A stretch of DNA of 64,000 nt from contig NZ_CP115159.1 in NCBI RefSeq assembly GCF_027594425.1, positions 2,565,001 to 2,629,000 of the forward strand, in the 5' to 3' direction. The translations under genes and the position numbers were made by a program. Every line of letters begins with the position of its first letter. Position 1 is the first letter of the stretch. The notes beneath the pieces are model-generated. The model was not told where the DNA came from and did no database searches. It saw nothing but the letters and a program-made list of their open reading frames with translations. This document shows positions 55,270 through 64,000 of the stretch, piece by piece. This stretch comes from Zunongwangia sp. HGR-M22 (GTDB lineage Bacteria > Bacteroidota > Bacteroidia > Flavobacteriales > Flavobacteriaceae).

Positions 55270-56994
55270 TTAAGCAAGTCGATAAGGCATTTCTATAATA
55301 ATTCGTGTTCCACGATTCTCATTACTTTTTTCAACTTCTTCTATTTGTAGCTTTATTTTTCGAGAATGTGTTTTATTATATTCCTCTACTCGTTCATTTA
55401 AAATGGCACTTCCCATAGAAGTATGCAAACGTTGCGAATTTATTTTTTTTGATTGCTGAATACCTTTTCCATTATCTTTAATTTCAGCAATAACTTTTTT
55501 GCTTGCTAAGTCTTCTTCAAAGCTTATATAAATTTCTCCGTTTTCATGATCTTTTATGCCATGCAACACTGCATTCTCTACAAAAGGCTGGAGTAACATC
55601 ACCGGGATCTGTAATTCAGAACTGTCGGTTTCAATATTTAGTTTTATAAAATATTTGAATGTTTTTGAAGCTGCACTTTGTTGTAAATACAAATACTTTT
55701 TCAGCATTTCTACTTCCTCAGACAATGCAATAAATTCACTACTGGAAGTTTCTAATACCAATCGAATTAATCGACTAAAATTAGCTAAATATTCCATCGA
55801 ATTTTCCTTTTCATTATTGAAAATATAGAATTGAATTTGTTGCAAAGCGTTAAATAAAAAGTGTGGATTCAACTGCACCTGCAATAGTTGCTGCTTTAAT
55901 TTTGATTTTGCCAACTTCTGCTTAACCTTTTGGTTTTTTAAGTACAAGAGAATAATAACAAGTAATAAAACCAACAAAATAACCCCGCCAATTATTAACT
56001 GCTGAAATTCACGCTTTTTGTGTGTGTTTTCAGTTTCTAAGAGCGCAATTTTCTTTTCATTTTTTTCGGTTTCGTAAGCCGTTTGTATTTTTGCTATTTT
56101 TTCTCGGTAACGATTGGCCGCAATACTATCTTTTACGGCGTTGTATTGCTGAGAAAACTCTAGAGATTCTTTATAATTTCCAGCTTCTTTATAAGCGTTC
56201 ATCATATTTAGAAGCAAACGTTCTTTTTCTTGAAGAGAAGCACTTGGCAAAGCTTTTTTGTAGGCAGTAATCCCTTCGTCTATTTGGCCTAATTGCACCA
56301 GGGCGTATCCATAATTATTATAGGAAATTACAGAATTTTGCATTTGTAATTCTTCTCTAATTTCTAAACTTTCTTTAGCATTAGATCGAGCTAGATCCCA
56401 GCTTTTTTGCTCTATATAATAGTTGCTTAAATTATTTAAAACCACTGCCTGAATATCCTTTCGATTCAGTTTCTTAGCTAATTTTAAACTTTTTTGATAG
56501 GTGGATAAAGCTTCAGCATTATTAGTTTCTACATAAAGGCCGGCTAAATTGATATACACTTTTAGAGCGAAAATATTTTCTGAAGTAATTTGATTTAGCG
56601 CTTTTTTAAAGTAAACTTCCGCCTTTTCAAAGTTTTTAAGCTTAGAGTGAACTACGCCTATCCCGGTGTATATTTCCTGTAAATTTTGTTGATTACGGTT
56701 ATTAGTAAATTTTTCAGCATTAATATAATTCTTCAGCGCAAGATCAAATTTCGATCTTACTAATTCAGATTTTGCTAAACCAATATAGGCGGCTGCTAAT
56801 AGTGCGCTATCTTTAGTTGAATTTATTTCTAATTCGTAGAATTTAGCTGCTTTTTCAAACTGACCAATACGTAATAAGCTATCGGCCTGGTTAATTTTTT
56901 TTGATTGCGCCTGAAGTTGAGAAAAGCAAAAAAATAAACTTATAATTGATAGTAAAAAAGATGAATTTAACGAATTCTGAAATTTTAAAATCAT
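55270..56994 (-). CDS. TPR-containing sensor histidine kinase, LytS-type
   Basis: 574 aa. Signal peptide (SFLLSIISLFFCFSQLQAQ), several tetratricopeptide repeats (about 40-280; EKAAKFYELEINSTKDSALLAAAYIGLA, FEKAEVYFKKALNQI), one membrane helix (LIIGGVILLVLLLVIILLYL, about 333-352), then the His_kinase domain with NPHFLFNALQQ (phospho-histidine) and the ATPase boxes VENAVLHGIKD and IKDNGKGI. The periplasmic TPR sensor is typical of Bacteroidota. Signals to the LytTR regulator downstream. Confidence 0.94.
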   Translation of the reverse strand: MILKFQNSLNSSFLLSIISLFFCFSQLQAQSKKINQADSLLRIGQFEKAAKFYELEINSTKDSALLAAAYIGLAKSELVRSKFDLALKNYINAEKFTNNRNQQNLQEIYTGIGVVHSKLKNFEKAEVYFKKALNQITSENIFALKVYINLAGLYVETNNAEALSTYQKSLKLAKKLNRKDIQAVVLNNLSNYYIEQKSWDLARSNAKESLEIREELQMQNSVISYNNYGYALVQLGQIDEGITAYKKALPSASLQEKERLLLNMMNAYKEAGNYKESLEFSQQYNAVKDSIAANRYREKIAKIQTAYETEKNEKKIALLETENTHKKREFQQLIIGGVILLVLLLVIILLYLKNQKVKQKLAKSKLKQQLLQVQLNPHFLFNALQQIQFYIFNNEKENSMEYLANFSRLIRLVLETSSSEFIALSEEVEMLKKYLYLQQSAASKTFKYFIKLNIETDSSELQIPVMLLQPFVENAVLHGIKDHENGEIYISFEEDLASKKVIAEIKDNGKGIQQSKKINSQRLHTSMGSAILNERVEEYNKTHSRKIKLQIEEVEKSNENRGTRIIIEMPYRLA

Positions 56995-57106
56995 TGATTG
57001 AATTATGAATGATTACAAAATTATCATTTTTAATTGCAGTAATCATTCTTTTAATAAAATACTCAACATAAATTTTTATCCTTATATTTAATTTAAATCG
57101 AATTTT

Positions 57107-57988
57107 ATGGATTATACTAAAAAAATGTTGCGCGATGATGCTTTAAACGGCAAAACTATCGTAGTCACCGGTGGAGGCAGCGGGCTTGGCAAATCGATGA
57201 CTAAATACTTCTTAGAGCTAGGCGCTAAGGTTGCTATTTCATCTAGAAATTTAGAGAAATTGCAAACCACCGCCCAAGAGCTGGAAAAAGAAACAGGAGG
57301 CATTTGTTTACCGGTGCAATGCGATGTAAGAAATTATGAAGAAGTTGAGCATATGCTAAACCTGGTGCTTGATGAATTTGGAGAAGTGGATATATTACTA
57401 AACAATGCTGCAGGTAATTTTATTTCTCCTACAGAGCGGCTTTCTGCCAATGCGTTTGATACCATAATCGATATTGTATTAAAAGGAAGTAAAAATTGTA
57501 CACTGGCTTTTGGAAAACATTGGATCGATAAAAAAACTGAAAACAAAACCATCCTTAACATTGTAACCACTTATGCCTGGACAGGTTCGGCTTACGTAGT
57601 CCCGAGCGCCACAGCAAAAGCTGGTGTTTTGGCGATGACACGCTCTTTGGCCGTGGAATGGGCTAAATACGGAATTCGATGTAACGCAATAGCTCCCGGA
57701 CCATTTCCTACGAAAGGTGCCTGGGATAGACTTTTACCAGGTGATTTAAAAGACAAATTCGATCTTGCGAAAAAAGTGCCCCTAAAACGTGTGGGTGATC
57801 ACCAGGAATTAGCAAATCTTGCTGCTTATTTAGTTTCAGATTTTGCCGCTTATGTAAATGGAGAAGTTATCACCATCGATGGTGGTGAATGGTTAAAAGG
57901 TGCGGGGCAATTTAACCTTCTAGAAGCCATACCAGAGGAAATGTGGGATCAACTTGAAATGATGATTAAAAATAAAAAAAGAGGATGA
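57107..57988 (+). CDS. SDR family oxidoreductase, 2,4-dienoyl-CoA reductase-like
   Basis: 293 aa, longer than classical SDRs. NAD(P) site VVTGGGSGLGKSM (about 20-32), NNAAGNF (about 98), and LAVEWAKYGIRCNAIAPGPFPTKGAWDRLLP (about 182-212). At the usual Tyr-x-x-x-Lys place the sequence is PSATAKAG: tyrosine is replaced by serine while lysine remains, as in peroxisomal-type 2,4-dienoyl-CoA reductases. Likely acts in degradation of unsaturated fatty acids. Divergent from the sensor kinase gene; ATG at 57107. Confidence 0.88.
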   Translation: MDYTKKMLRDDALNGKTIVVTGGGSGLGKSMTKYFLELGAKVAISSRNLEKLQTTAQELEKETGGICLPVQCDVRNYEEVEHMLNLVLDEFGEVDILLNNAAGNFISPTERLSANAFDTIIDIVLKGSKNCTLAFGKHWIDKKTENKTILNIVTTYAWTGSAYVVPSATAKAGVLAMTRSLAVEWAKYGIRCNAIAPGPFPTKGAWDRLLPGDLKDKFDLAKKVPLKRVGDHQELANLAAYLVSDFAAYVNGEVITIDGGEWLKGAGQFNLLEAIPEEMWDQLEMMIKNKKRG

Positions 57989-58089
57989 GGAATTAGCAAT
58001 TGTTAAAACTATTAATAAACCTGTTAACAAAATGATTTTATAAACCTATAATTAATTGTATTTTTACCTTCAAAAATCGATACACATTA

Positions 58090-58854
58090 ATGGGTAAAAT
58101 CATCGCTATTGCCAATCAAAAAGGTGGAGTAGGTAAAACAACAACTTCGGTTAATCTTGCTGCTTCTCTTGGTGTTTTAGAAAAAAAGGTATTATTAATA
58201 GATGCCGACCCTCAGGCAAATGCTACTTCGGGATTAGGTATAGACGTTGAAGAGGTTGAACTTGGCACGTACCAGCTATTGGAACATTCTATTGCTGCTG
58301 AAAAAACGATTATGGAAACGAGTTCTCCAAACCTGGATTTGATCCCCGCTCATATAGATCTGGTAGCAATTGAAATTGAGTTGGTAGATCAAGAGAGCAG
58401 AGAATCAATGCTTAAAAAGGTAATTACTCCGCTCAAAGAAAAATATGACTATATATTAATAGACTGCGCTCCTTCTCTTGGTCTTTTAACTTTAAATGCA
58501 TTAACAGCATCAGATTCGGTTATCATTCCTATACAATGCGAATATTTTGCTTTAGAGGGCTTAGGTAAATTATTAAACACCATAAAAAGTGTTCAGAAAA
58601 TTCACAACAATAAACTGGATATAGAAGGTTTATTACTAACAATGTATGATAGCCGTCTTAGATTATCCAATCAGGTGGTAGAAGAAGTACAAAAACATTT
58701 TAATGAAATGGTTTTTGAAACAATCATCCAACGAAATGTACGTTTAAGTGAAGCGCCTAGTTACGGTGAAAGCATAATAAATTACGATGCATCTAGTAAA
58801 GGGGCTACAAATTACTTAAGTTTGGCGCACGAAATTATCAAGAAAAATAGTTAG
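58090..58854 (+). CDS. parA: Chromosome partitioning ATPase ParA
   Basis: 254 aa, Soj-type. Deviant Walker A QKGGVGKTTTSVNLA (about 10-24), Walker A' LLIDADPQANATSGLG (about 36-51), Walker B YILIDCAPSLGLL. It moves ParB-parS complexes. Three nt separate it from parB, which is followed by the DUF5683, dapB and lepB genes, the standard flavobacterial order. Fairly AT-rich upstream region with a possible -7 TATTTTTA. Confidence 0.96.
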   Translation: MGKIIAIANQKGGVGKTTTSVNLAASLGVLEKKVLLIDADPQANATSGLGIDVEEVELGTYQLLEHSIAAEKTIMETSSPNLDLIPAHIDLVAIEIELVDQESRESMLKKVITPLKEKYDYILIDCAPSLGLLTLNALTASDSVIIPIQCEYFALEGLGKLLNTIKSVQKIHNNKLDIEGLLLTMYDSRLRLSNQVVEEVQKHFNEMVFETIIQRNVRLSEAPSYGESIINYDASSKGATNYLSLAHEIIKKNS

Positions 58855-58857
58855 AGG

Positions 58858-59757
58858 ATGGCGAAGGCTACAAAAAAACAAGCACTTGGTAGAGGTCTTT
58901 CTGCATTATTGAAAGATCCGCAAAATGATATACAATCAGCTGAAGATAAGAATGCCGATAAACTGGTAGGTAATATAGTAGAGTTGGAATTGTCTTCGAT
59001 TGAAGTAAATCCATTTCAGCCACGAACCAGTTTTAACGAAGATGCCTTACGTGAACTGGGAAGTTCTATAAAAGAGCTTGGTGTAATCCAGCCAATTACG
59101 GTAAGAAAACTAGAATTTGATAAATACCAATTAGTTTCTGGTGAGCGTCGTTATCGCGCTTCAAAATTAATAGGCCTAGAAACTATCCCGGCTTACATTA
59201 GGATTGCAAACGACCAGGAAAGTCTAGAAATGGCTTTGGTGGAAAATATCCAAAGACAGGATTTAGATCCAATTGAAATTGCACTTTCTTATCAACGCCT
59301 AATCGATGAAATTAGTTTAACCCAAGAACAGCTAAGCGATCGTGTAGGTAAAAACCGATCGACCATAGCCAATTACTTAAGATTATTAAAATTAGATCCT
59401 ATAATCCAAACGGGGATGCGTGATGGTTTTTTAGGTATGGGGCATGGTCGTGCTTTAATTAATTTAGATGATCACCAAAAACAACTGGATATTTACGAAA
59501 AAATTATTCAGAAGTCTTTATCTGTCAGAGATACTGAAAAATTGGTAAAAGAAGCCAAAAATGGTCCTCAAAGTAAAACTACGGCTAAAACCGCGGTACC
59601 GGTAGTCTATAAACGAAGTATCAAAGAATTTACAGAATATTTGGGCACGAAGGTAGATGTAAAAGTACAGAAAAACGGAAAAGGTAAACTTACTATTCCT
59701 TTCTCTTCGGAAGAAGAATTTAACCGAATCAAAAAACTAATTCAGAGTGAAGAGTAA
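58858..59757 (+). CDS. parB: ParB chromosome partitioning protein
   Basis: 299 aa. Begins MAKATKKQALGRGLSALLKD (ParA-stimulating N-terminus), CTPase domain with NPFQPRTSF (about 52-60) and GERRYRASKLIGLETIPAYI, ENIQRQDLDPIEIA, then an HTH (LTQEQLSDRVGKNRSTIANYLRLLKL, about 154-180) that binds parS, and a C-terminal dimer domain. A short GAGG lies before the ATG. Its end overlaps the next gene by 11 nt. I did not find a certain parS site. Confidence 0.96.
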   Translation: MAKATKKQALGRGLSALLKDPQNDIQSAEDKNADKLVGNIVELELSSIEVNPFQPRTSFNEDALRELGSSIKELGVIQPITVRKLEFDKYQLVSGERRYRASKLIGLETIPAYIRIANDQESLEMALVENIQRQDLDPIEIALSYQRLIDEISLTQEQLSDRVGKNRSTIANYLRLLKLDPIIQTGMRDGFLGMGHGRALINLDDHQKQLDIYEKIIQKSLSVRDTEKLVKEAKNGPQSKTTAKTAVPVVYKRSIKEFTEYLGTKVDVKVQKNGKGKLTIPFSSEEEFNRIKKLIQSEE

Positions 59758-60343
59758 GCAGCTATTTTTCATAATTTTCCTGCTATTGTTCACAGTTCAA
59801 CTTAGTGCTCAGCAGGATTCACTTTCCGTAGAAAATTCCAGGACTATACAACCTATTTCAGAATCTAAAAATTTTGAAAGAGAAAAGGATTACAAACCTT
59901 ATAATGCCCTTGCTCCTGCAAAAGCGGCTTTCTATTCTGCAATACTTCCAGGTTTAGGCCAAATTTATAATGGTCAAATCTGGAAAGTTCCTATAGCTTA
60001 TGCTGCAATAGGAATTCCTGTTTATTTATACATAGATAATAACAAACAATATAATCGTTATAGGACAGCTTACAAACAACGATTAGCAGGAAAAGAAGAC
60101 GAATTTGCTGGAAGAATTTCAGATGAGGGCTTAAGGAATGCACAAGAATTATATCAGAGAAACAAAGAGCTCTCACTATTATTTGCTGTAGGGCTTTATG
60201 CTCTTAATATTATTGATGCCAATGTAAGCGCACACTTACAGCAGTTTAATGTAAATGAAGACTTAAGTTTTAAACCGAATTATAAACTCGATGAATTCAC
60301 CGGAAAGTCTAATTATGGTTTTTCTTTGAATTATAAATTTTAA
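59747..60343 (+). CDS. DUF5683 domain-containing protein
   Basis: 198 aa. Start codon is GTG at 59747, overlapping parB by 11 nt, which gives a good signal peptide (LFFIIFLLLFTVQLSAQQ, about 5-22). The conserved domain is LAPAKAAFYSAILPGLGQIYNGQIWKVPIAYAAIGIPVYLYID (about 52-94), a glycine-rich membrane-linked block typical of DUF5683, with a second hydrophobic stretch (LLFAVGLYALNIIDANVSAHL). Function unknown, but conserved between parB and dapB in Flavobacteriia, hinting at envelope work tied to growth. Confidence 0.87.
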   Translation: MKSKQLFFIIFLLLFTVQLSAQQDSLSVENSRTIQPISESKNFEREKDYKPYNALAPAKAAFYSAILPGLGQIYNGQIWKVPIAYAAIGIPVYLYIDNNKQYNRYRTAYKQRLAGKEDEFAGRISDEGLRNAQELYQRNKELSLLFAVGLYALNIIDANVSAHLQQFNVNEDLSFKPNYKLDEFTGKSNYGFSLNYKF

Positions 60344-60345
60344 GC

Positions 60346-61059
60346 ATGAAAATAGCACTATTAGGATACGGAAGAATGGGAAAGGCAATAGAAAGTATTG
60401 CTTTAGATCGTGGACATGAAATTGTAGTGAAAATCGATGAAGATATAGAAAATTATAGTCTGGCAGAAATGGATATCGATGTGGCTATCGATTTTAGCAT
60501 TCCAGATGCCGCTTTCAACAACATTACCAGTTGCTTTAAAGCAGGTATTCCTGTGGTATCAGGAACAACAGGCTGGTTAGATAAATATGATAAAGCTGTT
60601 GAAATTTGTAACGAACATAAATCGGGATTTATTTACGCAAGTAATTTTTCTTTAGGAGTTAATATTTTCTTTGAATTAAATAAGAAATTGGCCTCCTTAA
60701 TGAAGAATTTAGATGAATATGGTGTCGAAATTGAAGAAATACACCATACTAAAAAATTAGACGCTCCAAGCGGAACTGCAATTAGTCTGGCCAATCACAT
60801 TATTGAGACCAACGACAGAAAAGAAAATTGGAGTTTAGAATCTGCCAAAGAAAATGAAATTCCAATTCTCGCGAAACGAATTGATGATATCCCTGGAACT
60901 CATACCGTAAGTTACACTTCAAAAATTGACGATATTGAAATTATCCATACAGCACATTCTCGTGAAGGATTTGCAAAGGGAGCAGTGATCGCAGCTGAAT
61001 GGATTAAGGATAGAAAAGGAGAATACAGCATGAAAGATGTACTTTCTACTTTACTATAA
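60346..61059 (+). CDS. dapB: 4-hydroxy-tetrahydrodipicolinate reductase
   Basis: 237 aa, slightly short but complete. NAD(P)-binding GYGRMGKAIE (about 7-16), VAIDFSIPDA, SGTTGW, NFSLGVNIFFEL, and the catalytic block IHHTKKLDAPSGTAISLA (about 132-149) with the His-Lys pair. Second enzyme of the lysine/diaminopimelate pathway for peptidoglycan and lysine. Two nt from the preceding gene, so it is in the parAB operon. Confidence 0.95.
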   Translation: MKIALLGYGRMGKAIESIALDRGHEIVVKIDEDIENYSLAEMDIDVAIDFSIPDAAFNNITSCFKAGIPVVSGTTGWLDKYDKAVEICNEHKSGFIYASNFSLGVNIFFELNKKLASLMKNLDEYGVEIEEIHHTKKLDAPSGTAISLANHIIETNDRKENWSLESAKENEIPILAKRIDDIPGTHTVSYTSKIDDIEIIHTAHSREGFAKGAVIAAEWIKDRKGEYSMKDVLSTLL

Positions 61060-61149
61060 TAAATAAATTAACAATTAGTCCAATACTATAAACTGGCTTT
61101 TATCGTAACAAATTACGTTAGAGTTAGACTAACAGGGAAATATTAAAAT

Positions 61150-62727
61150 ATGACATTTACAGAGTGGTTTATTTTCTTTTTGGTTGTACAGGTGATACAT
61201 TTCGCCGGAACCTGGAAGTTGTATCAAAAAGCAGGAAGACAATCCTGGGAAGCATTAATACCAGTTTATAATGCTGTAATCCTAATGAAAATAATCAACC
61301 GTCCTTGGTGGTGGGTGATTTTGCTTTTTATACCTATCGTAAACCTTATTATGTTTCCCGTAATTTGGGTTGAAACGCTAAGGAGCTTCGGAAAAAACAG
61401 TGTAACTGATACGTTTTTAGCTATATTTACACTTGGTTTCTATATTTATTATATTAACTATACACAAGAGGTTACTTACATCCACGACAGAGATTTAAAA
61501 CCACGAACAACTATAGGAGAATGGGTGAGCTCTATTTTGTTCGCTGTCGTTGCAGCCACTATTGTACATGGCTATTTTATGCAGCCCTTTACTATTCCTA
61601 CTTCTTCTCTAGAAAAAACGCTGTTAGTTGGTGATTATCTTTTTGTAAGCAAATTTCATTATGGAGCACGAGTGCCGCAAACGCCTATCGCGTTCCCTAT
61701 GGTTCATGATACTATTCCTGTATTAGGAGTAAAATCTTACGCAACCGAGCCACAAATACCTTATCTAAGATTACCAGGTTTCGAAGAGGTTAAGAAGAAC
61801 GATATTGTAGTATTTAACTGGCCTGTAGATACTGTTAATGCTTTTCAGCAATATGGTGATGGTAAATATTATTACAAACCGATTGATAAAAAATCAAACT
61901 ATGTAAAACGTTGTGTTGCTACCGCAGGTGATTCTTTAGAAATAATTGAAGGAAAAGTATTTATAAACGGAGAGCAACTTGAACTTTCAGAAAGGGCTAA
62001 GCCACAATATTCGTATACCGGAACAACAGATGGACATCAATTAACACCGCAGTACATGTACAAAATGTACGATGTAACCGATGGTTTTGGGTTTAATCCA
62101 AACACCAACGAATTTGGAATATCTGCTTTATCTGAAGAATCGGCCGAGAGATTAAGAAATAATCCATTTATAAAGACACTCGAAAGACGAGTATATCCTG
62201 AAGATCAAAAATCGGCTAGCCTTTTTCCGAACGATAAAAAAAGAAGATATAACCTGGATTATTTTGGCCCAATTTATATTCCAGAGGAAGGAAAAACCGT
62301 AGAGATAACCCCAGAGTCGTTACCATTTTATCGCAGAATTATCGAGGTTTACGAAGGAACCGAAATGGGATTAAAAAATACTATTACACAAAATGGCACT
62401 CAAATTCTTTTAAACGGGCAGCCATTCGATTCGTATACTTTTAAGCAAGATTATTACTGGATGATGGGCGACAATCGTCACAATAGTGAAGATAGCCGCA
62501 GTTGGGGTTATGTTCCTTATAATCACGTAGTAGGTAAACCAGTATTTATTTGGTTTAGTAAAGACAAATATGCCTCTGGATTTTTAGATGGCATACGCTG
62601 GGATCGCATGTTTACAACCGTTAAAGGTAATGGCACTCCTGTTTCCTATCTACCCTATTTCTTAATTTTAGTATTAATAATAGTGGCTTTTAATTACTTT
62701 AAAAAACGTAGAAACTCAGATTCTTAA
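61150..62727 (+). CDS. lepB: Signal peptidase I with N-terminal multi-helix membrane domain
   Basis: 525 aa, much longer than the E. coli enzyme. The first 110 residues form an extra DUF5684-like membrane domain with several helices (WFIFFLVVQVIHFAGTW, WWVILLFIPIVNLIMFPVIW, FLAIFTLGFYIYYI). Then the S26 peptidase: catalytic serine S153 in TIPTSSLEKTL, lysine K253 in YVKRCVATAGDS, a large middle insert (about 275-420), and MMGDNRHNSEDSRSWGYVP. A last helix (YLPYFLILVLIIVAFNYF) ends the protein. It removes signal peptides of exported proteins. Confidence 0.95.
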   Translation: MTFTEWFIFFLVVQVIHFAGTWKLYQKAGRQSWEALIPVYNAVILMKIINRPWWWVILLFIPIVNLIMFPVIWVETLRSFGKNSVTDTFLAIFTLGFYIYYINYTQEVTYIHDRDLKPRTTIGEWVSSILFAVVAATIVHGYFMQPFTIPTSSLEKTLLVGDYLFVSKFHYGARVPQTPIAFPMVHDTIPVLGVKSYATEPQIPYLRLPGFEEVKKNDIVVFNWPVDTVNAFQQYGDGKYYYKPIDKKSNYVKRCVATAGDSLEIIEGKVFINGEQLELSERAKPQYSYTGTTDGHQLTPQYMYKMYDVTDGFGFNPNTNEFGISALSEESAERLRNNPFIKTLERRVYPEDQKSASLFPNDKKRRYNLDYFGPIYIPEEGKTVEITPESLPFYRRIIEVYEGTEMGLKNTITQNGTQILLNGQPFDSYTFKQDYYWMMGDNRHNSEDSRSWGYVPYNHVVGKPVFIWFSKDKYASGFLDGIRWDRMFTTVKGNGTPVSYLPYFLILVLIIVAFNYFKKRRNSDS

Positions 62728-62730
62728 AAA

Positions 62731-63384
62731 ATGAGTACTGTTCTAATACATCCGGCCTATTTTGGGCCGGTTTCCCAATATGCCGTAATTTCTCAATACG
62801 AGAATATTATCTTTGAAAATGAAGATAATTATCAAAAGCAAACGTATCGCAATCGAATGTACATTTACGATGCCAATGGAAAATTGTTACTAAATATTCC
62901 GATAAAACATAGAACGTCTATCGAGAAGAATCAATCAAACGACCATCAGAGTTATAAAAAAGTTTTAATTGATAATTCTTTCGAATGGCAAAAGCAACAC
63001 TGGCGTGCACTTAAAGCGTCATATCAAACCTCTCCTTTCTTTGAATTTTACGAAGACGAACTACTTCCATTATATGAAAATAGATATGATTATTTAATGG
63101 AGTTTAATTATCACTGTCAAAATTTTGCTTTTGACGCTCTAGGGATTGAACCTGAAATTATTAAAACTAAAGAATATTTTAGTAATCCGAAGGAAATGGA
63201 TAACGGCAGACATCTCATCACAGCTAAGAAAAACTTTAATTTTGAATCGCAACGCTACGCCCAGGTATTTGAACCAAAACATGGTTTTATAAATAACCTC
63301 AGTATTCTAGATTTAATTTTCAATCTTGGTCCGCAGAGCTTGGAATTTCTTGAAAATCAGAAATTGCCCGACATTAATTTTTGA
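62731..63384 (+). CDS. WbqC family protein
   Basis: 217 aa. Start TVLIHPAYFGPVSQYAVISQY, then NRMYIYDANGKLLLNIPIKHR, WQKQHWRALKASYQTSPFFEFY and LMEFNYHCQNFAFDALGI: these match WbqC-like proteins, which in other bacteria are linked to polysaccharide or glycan synthesis. The exact reaction is not established. Three nt after lepB, so it is in the same operon. It overlaps the convergent next gene by 11 nt. Confidence 0.85.
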   Translation: MSTVLIHPAYFGPVSQYAVISQYENIIFENEDNYQKQTYRNRMYIYDANGKLLLNIPIKHRTSIEKNQSNDHQSYKKVLIDNSFEWQKQHWRALKASYQTSPFFEFYEDELLPLYENRYDYLMEFNYHCQNFAFDALGIEPEIIKTKEYFSNPKEMDNGRHLITAKKNFNFESQRYAQVFEPKHGFINNLSILDLIFNLGPQSLEFLENQKLPDINF

Positions 63385-64000
63385 AAGAAAATGTTGTTAA
63401 TATTGGATAATGATCTGAATATGGCACTTTGATTCTTTCATAAGATTTAATTTCAAAAACAGTATCCAAAAGATGAAAATCGATTCTTAATGGGAAGTAG
63501 TTTAAATTATAAGTACTACTAAACCCACCTCCTTTTTTTACATAAGAATCTTGAAAACGACCATTTCTCACATGAGCATACGTATGTGAAAAAGCAGTGT
63601 TATTGAAATCTCCACTAATGATTATAGGATAACGAACATCTTTAAAAGATCGTTCAACTCTTTCTGCCTGTCTTTGTTGACGAACAAATCCACCTGAAAT
63701 GTTTTTGACTACTTTTTTAGATTCCTGTTTATGCTTCAAATTATTAACATCCTGAATATCTTCTGTTACTTTTAAACTCTGAAAATGAATATTATAAAGT
63801 CTTACAGTATCCTTATCAATTACGACATCAGAAAATATAGCATTATTATTTTCTCCTGTAAAATCGTCAACATTAAAATCTATAGATTCTTTAGAAAGTA
63901 AAGGAAATTTAGAAAATATAGCCTGACCAAATGAAGAATTATCAGTTCGATATTTTATAAATTGATAAGGATATTTTGCTTCTAAATATTCATTTTTGTA
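63374..64000 (-). CDS. Endonuclease/exonuclease/phosphatase family protein (partial, 5' end outside the window)
   Basis: The minus-strand frame is open from the stop at 63374 to the window edge; an inner TTG at 63739 is not the real start. The visible part shows the EEP fold: YPYQFIKYRTDNSSFGQAIFSKFPLL, VRLYNIHFQSLK (His motif), IISGDFNNTAFSHTY (GDFN catalytic motif) and the end VPYSDHYPILTTF with the last catalytic Asp-His. Families include nucleases and phosphoesterases; related flavobacterial proteins have N-terminal membrane helices, not visible here. Confidence 0.9.
   Translation of the reverse strand, partial: YKNEYLEAKYPYQFIKYRTDNSSFGQAIFSKFPLLSKESIDFNVDDFTGENNNAIFSDVVIDKDTVRLYNIHFQSLKVTEDIQDVNNLKHKQESKKVVKNISGGFVRQQRQAERVERSFKDVRYPIIISGDFNNTAFSHTYAHVRNGRFQDSYVKKGGGFSSTYNLNYFPLRIDFHLLDTVFEIKSYERIKVPYSDHYPILTTFSFKN

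Overview
ORGANISM. The window comes from the chromosome of a member of the Bacteroidota, almost certainly a marine-type Flavobacteriaceae species. Supporting signs are the gliding-motility ABC genes gldF and gldG, lineage-typical families (DUF4294, DUF4870, DUF5683, WbqC), AT-rich intergenic DNA with few Shine-Dalgarno sites, several TTG starts, and Bacteroidota promoters (TTG, 18-21 bp, TAnnTTTG). I do not assign a genus.

LAYOUT. 1-2600 (minus): start of an rRNA operon, with three tandem promoters, 16S, tRNA-Ile and tRNA-Ala; the 23S lies beyond the left edge. 2.7-18.8 kb: core genes, including an M42 peptidase, topoisomerase IB, a cNMP/CBS/DUF294 signalling protein with an exonuclease, acs, phoH-purC, SAM hydrolase, gldFG and dnaN. 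18.9-20.35 kb: mnmE. 20.3-40.3 kb: an integrative mobilizable element of about 20,000 bp inserted at the 3' end of mnmE, bounded by imperfect 18-bp repeats (TGTATCGGGAA core). It holds a frameshifted tyrosine recombinase, a membrane protein, an excisionase-like HTH protein, a VapE helicase, an iteron-type repeat array, a TOPRIM primase, an oriT-like hairpin, mobC/mobA, and two defence cargo modules. 40.3-46 kb: a decayed region with a lipoprotein, a pseudogene, a quinone oxidoreductase, proline dehydrogenase and a truncated integrase beside tRNA-Pro. 46-64 kb: core genes again, including a PQQ-type sugar dehydrogenase with cytochrome c, udk, an FtsB-like protein, methylmalonyl-CoA mutase, a LytS/LytTR pair, an SDR enzyme, parAB-DUF5683-dapB-lepB-WbqC and a partial endonuclease/exonuclease/phosphatase gene.

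HOW THE GENES WORK TOGETHER. The 20-kb element looks like a mobilizable island with its own replication and transfer functions. Its main cargo is a minus-strand operon hsdM-hsdS-[1476-aa protein]-hsdR. The inserted gene encodes a sacsin/HSP90-like GHKL ATPase at the N-terminus and a DUF3883 (PD-(D/E)xK-like) domain at the C-terminus. It is packed between hsdS and hsdR with a 10-nt gap and a 23-nt overlap, so it is probably a dedicated part of this type I restriction-modification system. This is the best candidate for an under-described system here. A HigBA toxin-antitoxin pair next to it may stabilise the island.

LIMITS. All calls are from reading the sequence and the translations. No database search, alignment or base-composition calculation over whole genes was possible. 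Domain borders are approximate.
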